From: JADGGV01 sp035715725
Lineage (GTDB): Bacteria > Gemmatimonadota > Gemmatimonadetes > Longimicrobiales > RSA9
Length of the DNA: 6,751 nucleotides
Reading direction: 5' to 3'
Assembly: GCA_035715725.1 (NCBI GenBank)
Contig: DASTKT010000237.1
Location: forward strand, 1-6,751
Position 1 is the first letter of the stretch; every line of letters starts with the position of its first letter. Below, in pieces: positions 6,602-6,751 of the stretch. The notes under the pieces were generated by a model. That model made no database searches, had not been told where the DNA came from, and worked only from the letters and a program-made list of their open reading frames with translations. A program made the position numbers and the translations under genes.

Positions 6602-6608
6602 CGCCGCG
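6571..6608. repeat. Perfect 18-bp inverted repeat spanning the DUF402 stop codon
   Basis: CGCGGCGCTACGCGCCGC (6571-6588) and GCGGCGCGTAGCGCCGCG (6591-6608) are exact reverse complements separated by TG. The TAG stop (6599-6601) lies in the right arm. It is the longest perfect hairpin I see in the window. It could protect the 3' end or act as a weak terminator, but no T-run follows (only TTT at 6613-6615). It directly abuts the CGCACG-hairpin array and shares its right-arm-to-CGCACG junction, so it is probably the first member. Confidence 0.85.
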
Positions 6609-6751
6609 CACGTTTCACTGTCGTCGCGCCTGCGGCGCGACGCACGCTCGCTGCGCTCGCTGTAGCGGCCTTCGGCCGCGCACGCTGGCGCTGTCGCTCG
6701 CCTTCGGCTCGCGCACGTTGCACTGACGCGGCCCTGCGGGCCGCGCACGGT
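6607..6751. repeat. Tandem array of CGCACG spacers and GC hairpins, running off the window
   Basis: The hexamer CGCACG recurs at 6607, 6641, 6679, 6712 and 6744, spaced 34, 38, 33 and 32 nt. Between copies lie a degenerate spacer (TTTCACTGTCG, CTGGCGCTGTCG, TTGCACTGACG; the second copy has a longer CTCGCTGCGCTCGCTGTAG) and a hairpin. The hairpins are 6622-6642 (9 bp, loop TGC), 6665-6679 (6 bp, loop TTC), 6695-6713 (imperfect, 3+3 bp, loop TTC) and 6727-6745 (8 bp, loop TGC). Stem sequences differ while pairing is kept, so structure is conserved more than sequence. No credible gene is present; open frames here are by-products of composition. The units are too degenerate for CRISPR. A family of dispersed palindromic elements fits better. 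Confidence 0.7.

Noticed and set aside
6695..6713. Terminator hairpin after the DUF402 gene
   Set aside because: The stem is interrupted by two mismatches and no T-run follows. None of the array hairpins has a U-tract, so none qualifies as an intrinsic terminator on sequence alone.
6265..6726. Coding region running through the hairpin array
   Set aside because: The frame is a shadow of the DUF402 gene that continues by chance through stop-poor GC repeats. It has no ribosome-binding site or recognisable domain.
6607..6751. CRISPR array
   Set aside because: The repeats are degenerate, the variable parts are self-complementary stems rather than unique spacers, and no cas gene is present.

Overview
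The window is a very GC-rich bacterial fragment whose third codon positions are almost all G or C. All genes lie on the + strand. The organism is probably from a high-GC phylum such as Gemmatimonadota. That placement is an inference from base composition, the short Thermus-like MetRS architecture (no C-terminal tRNA-binding appendix, GKDITRFHC-type core) and the gene content; no rRNA marker is present.

Layout. (1) Nt 1-1143: the 3' part of metG. The frame is open from nt 1, but the protein becomes recognisable only at nt 73, and the first 29 nt form a perfect 13-bp inverted repeat. (2) Nt 1148-3810: two consecutive exported M16-like (insulinase-fold) proteins that overlap by ATGA. Neither shows the HxxEH zinc motif. 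The first starts 4 nt after the metG stop, behind a good Shine-Dalgarno. A textbook intrinsic terminator (10-bp stem, TACG loop, T6) lies inside its signal-peptide codons. (3) Nt 3811-3900: a short gap with a plausible promoter, a small hairpin and the fadJ ribosome-binding site. (4) Nt 3901-6060: a full FadJ-type bifunctional enoyl-CoA hydratase/3-hydroxyacyl-CoA dehydrogenase of fatty-acid beta-oxidation with its key residues intact. (5) Nt 6071-6601: a small DUF402 (FomD/Ntdp-like) protein, probably co-transcribed with fadJ. (6) Nt 6571-6751: dense palindromic DNA. A perfect 18-bp hairpin contains the last codons and stop of the DUF402 gene. It is followed by an array with CGCACG every 32-38 nt, alternating with GC hairpins that mostly have TGC or TTC loops.

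Working together: metG and the M16-like pair look like one transcription unit interrupted by a conditional terminator. fadJ and DUF402 look like a second unit starting from the promoter at the end of the second M16-like gene. The genes themselves are ordinary housekeeping or envelope functions. The unusual parts are the terminator written into signal-peptide codons, the pair of apparently non-catalytic M16 homologues, and the hairpin repeats at both ends. Those repeats may also be why the assembled sequence stops at both ends.
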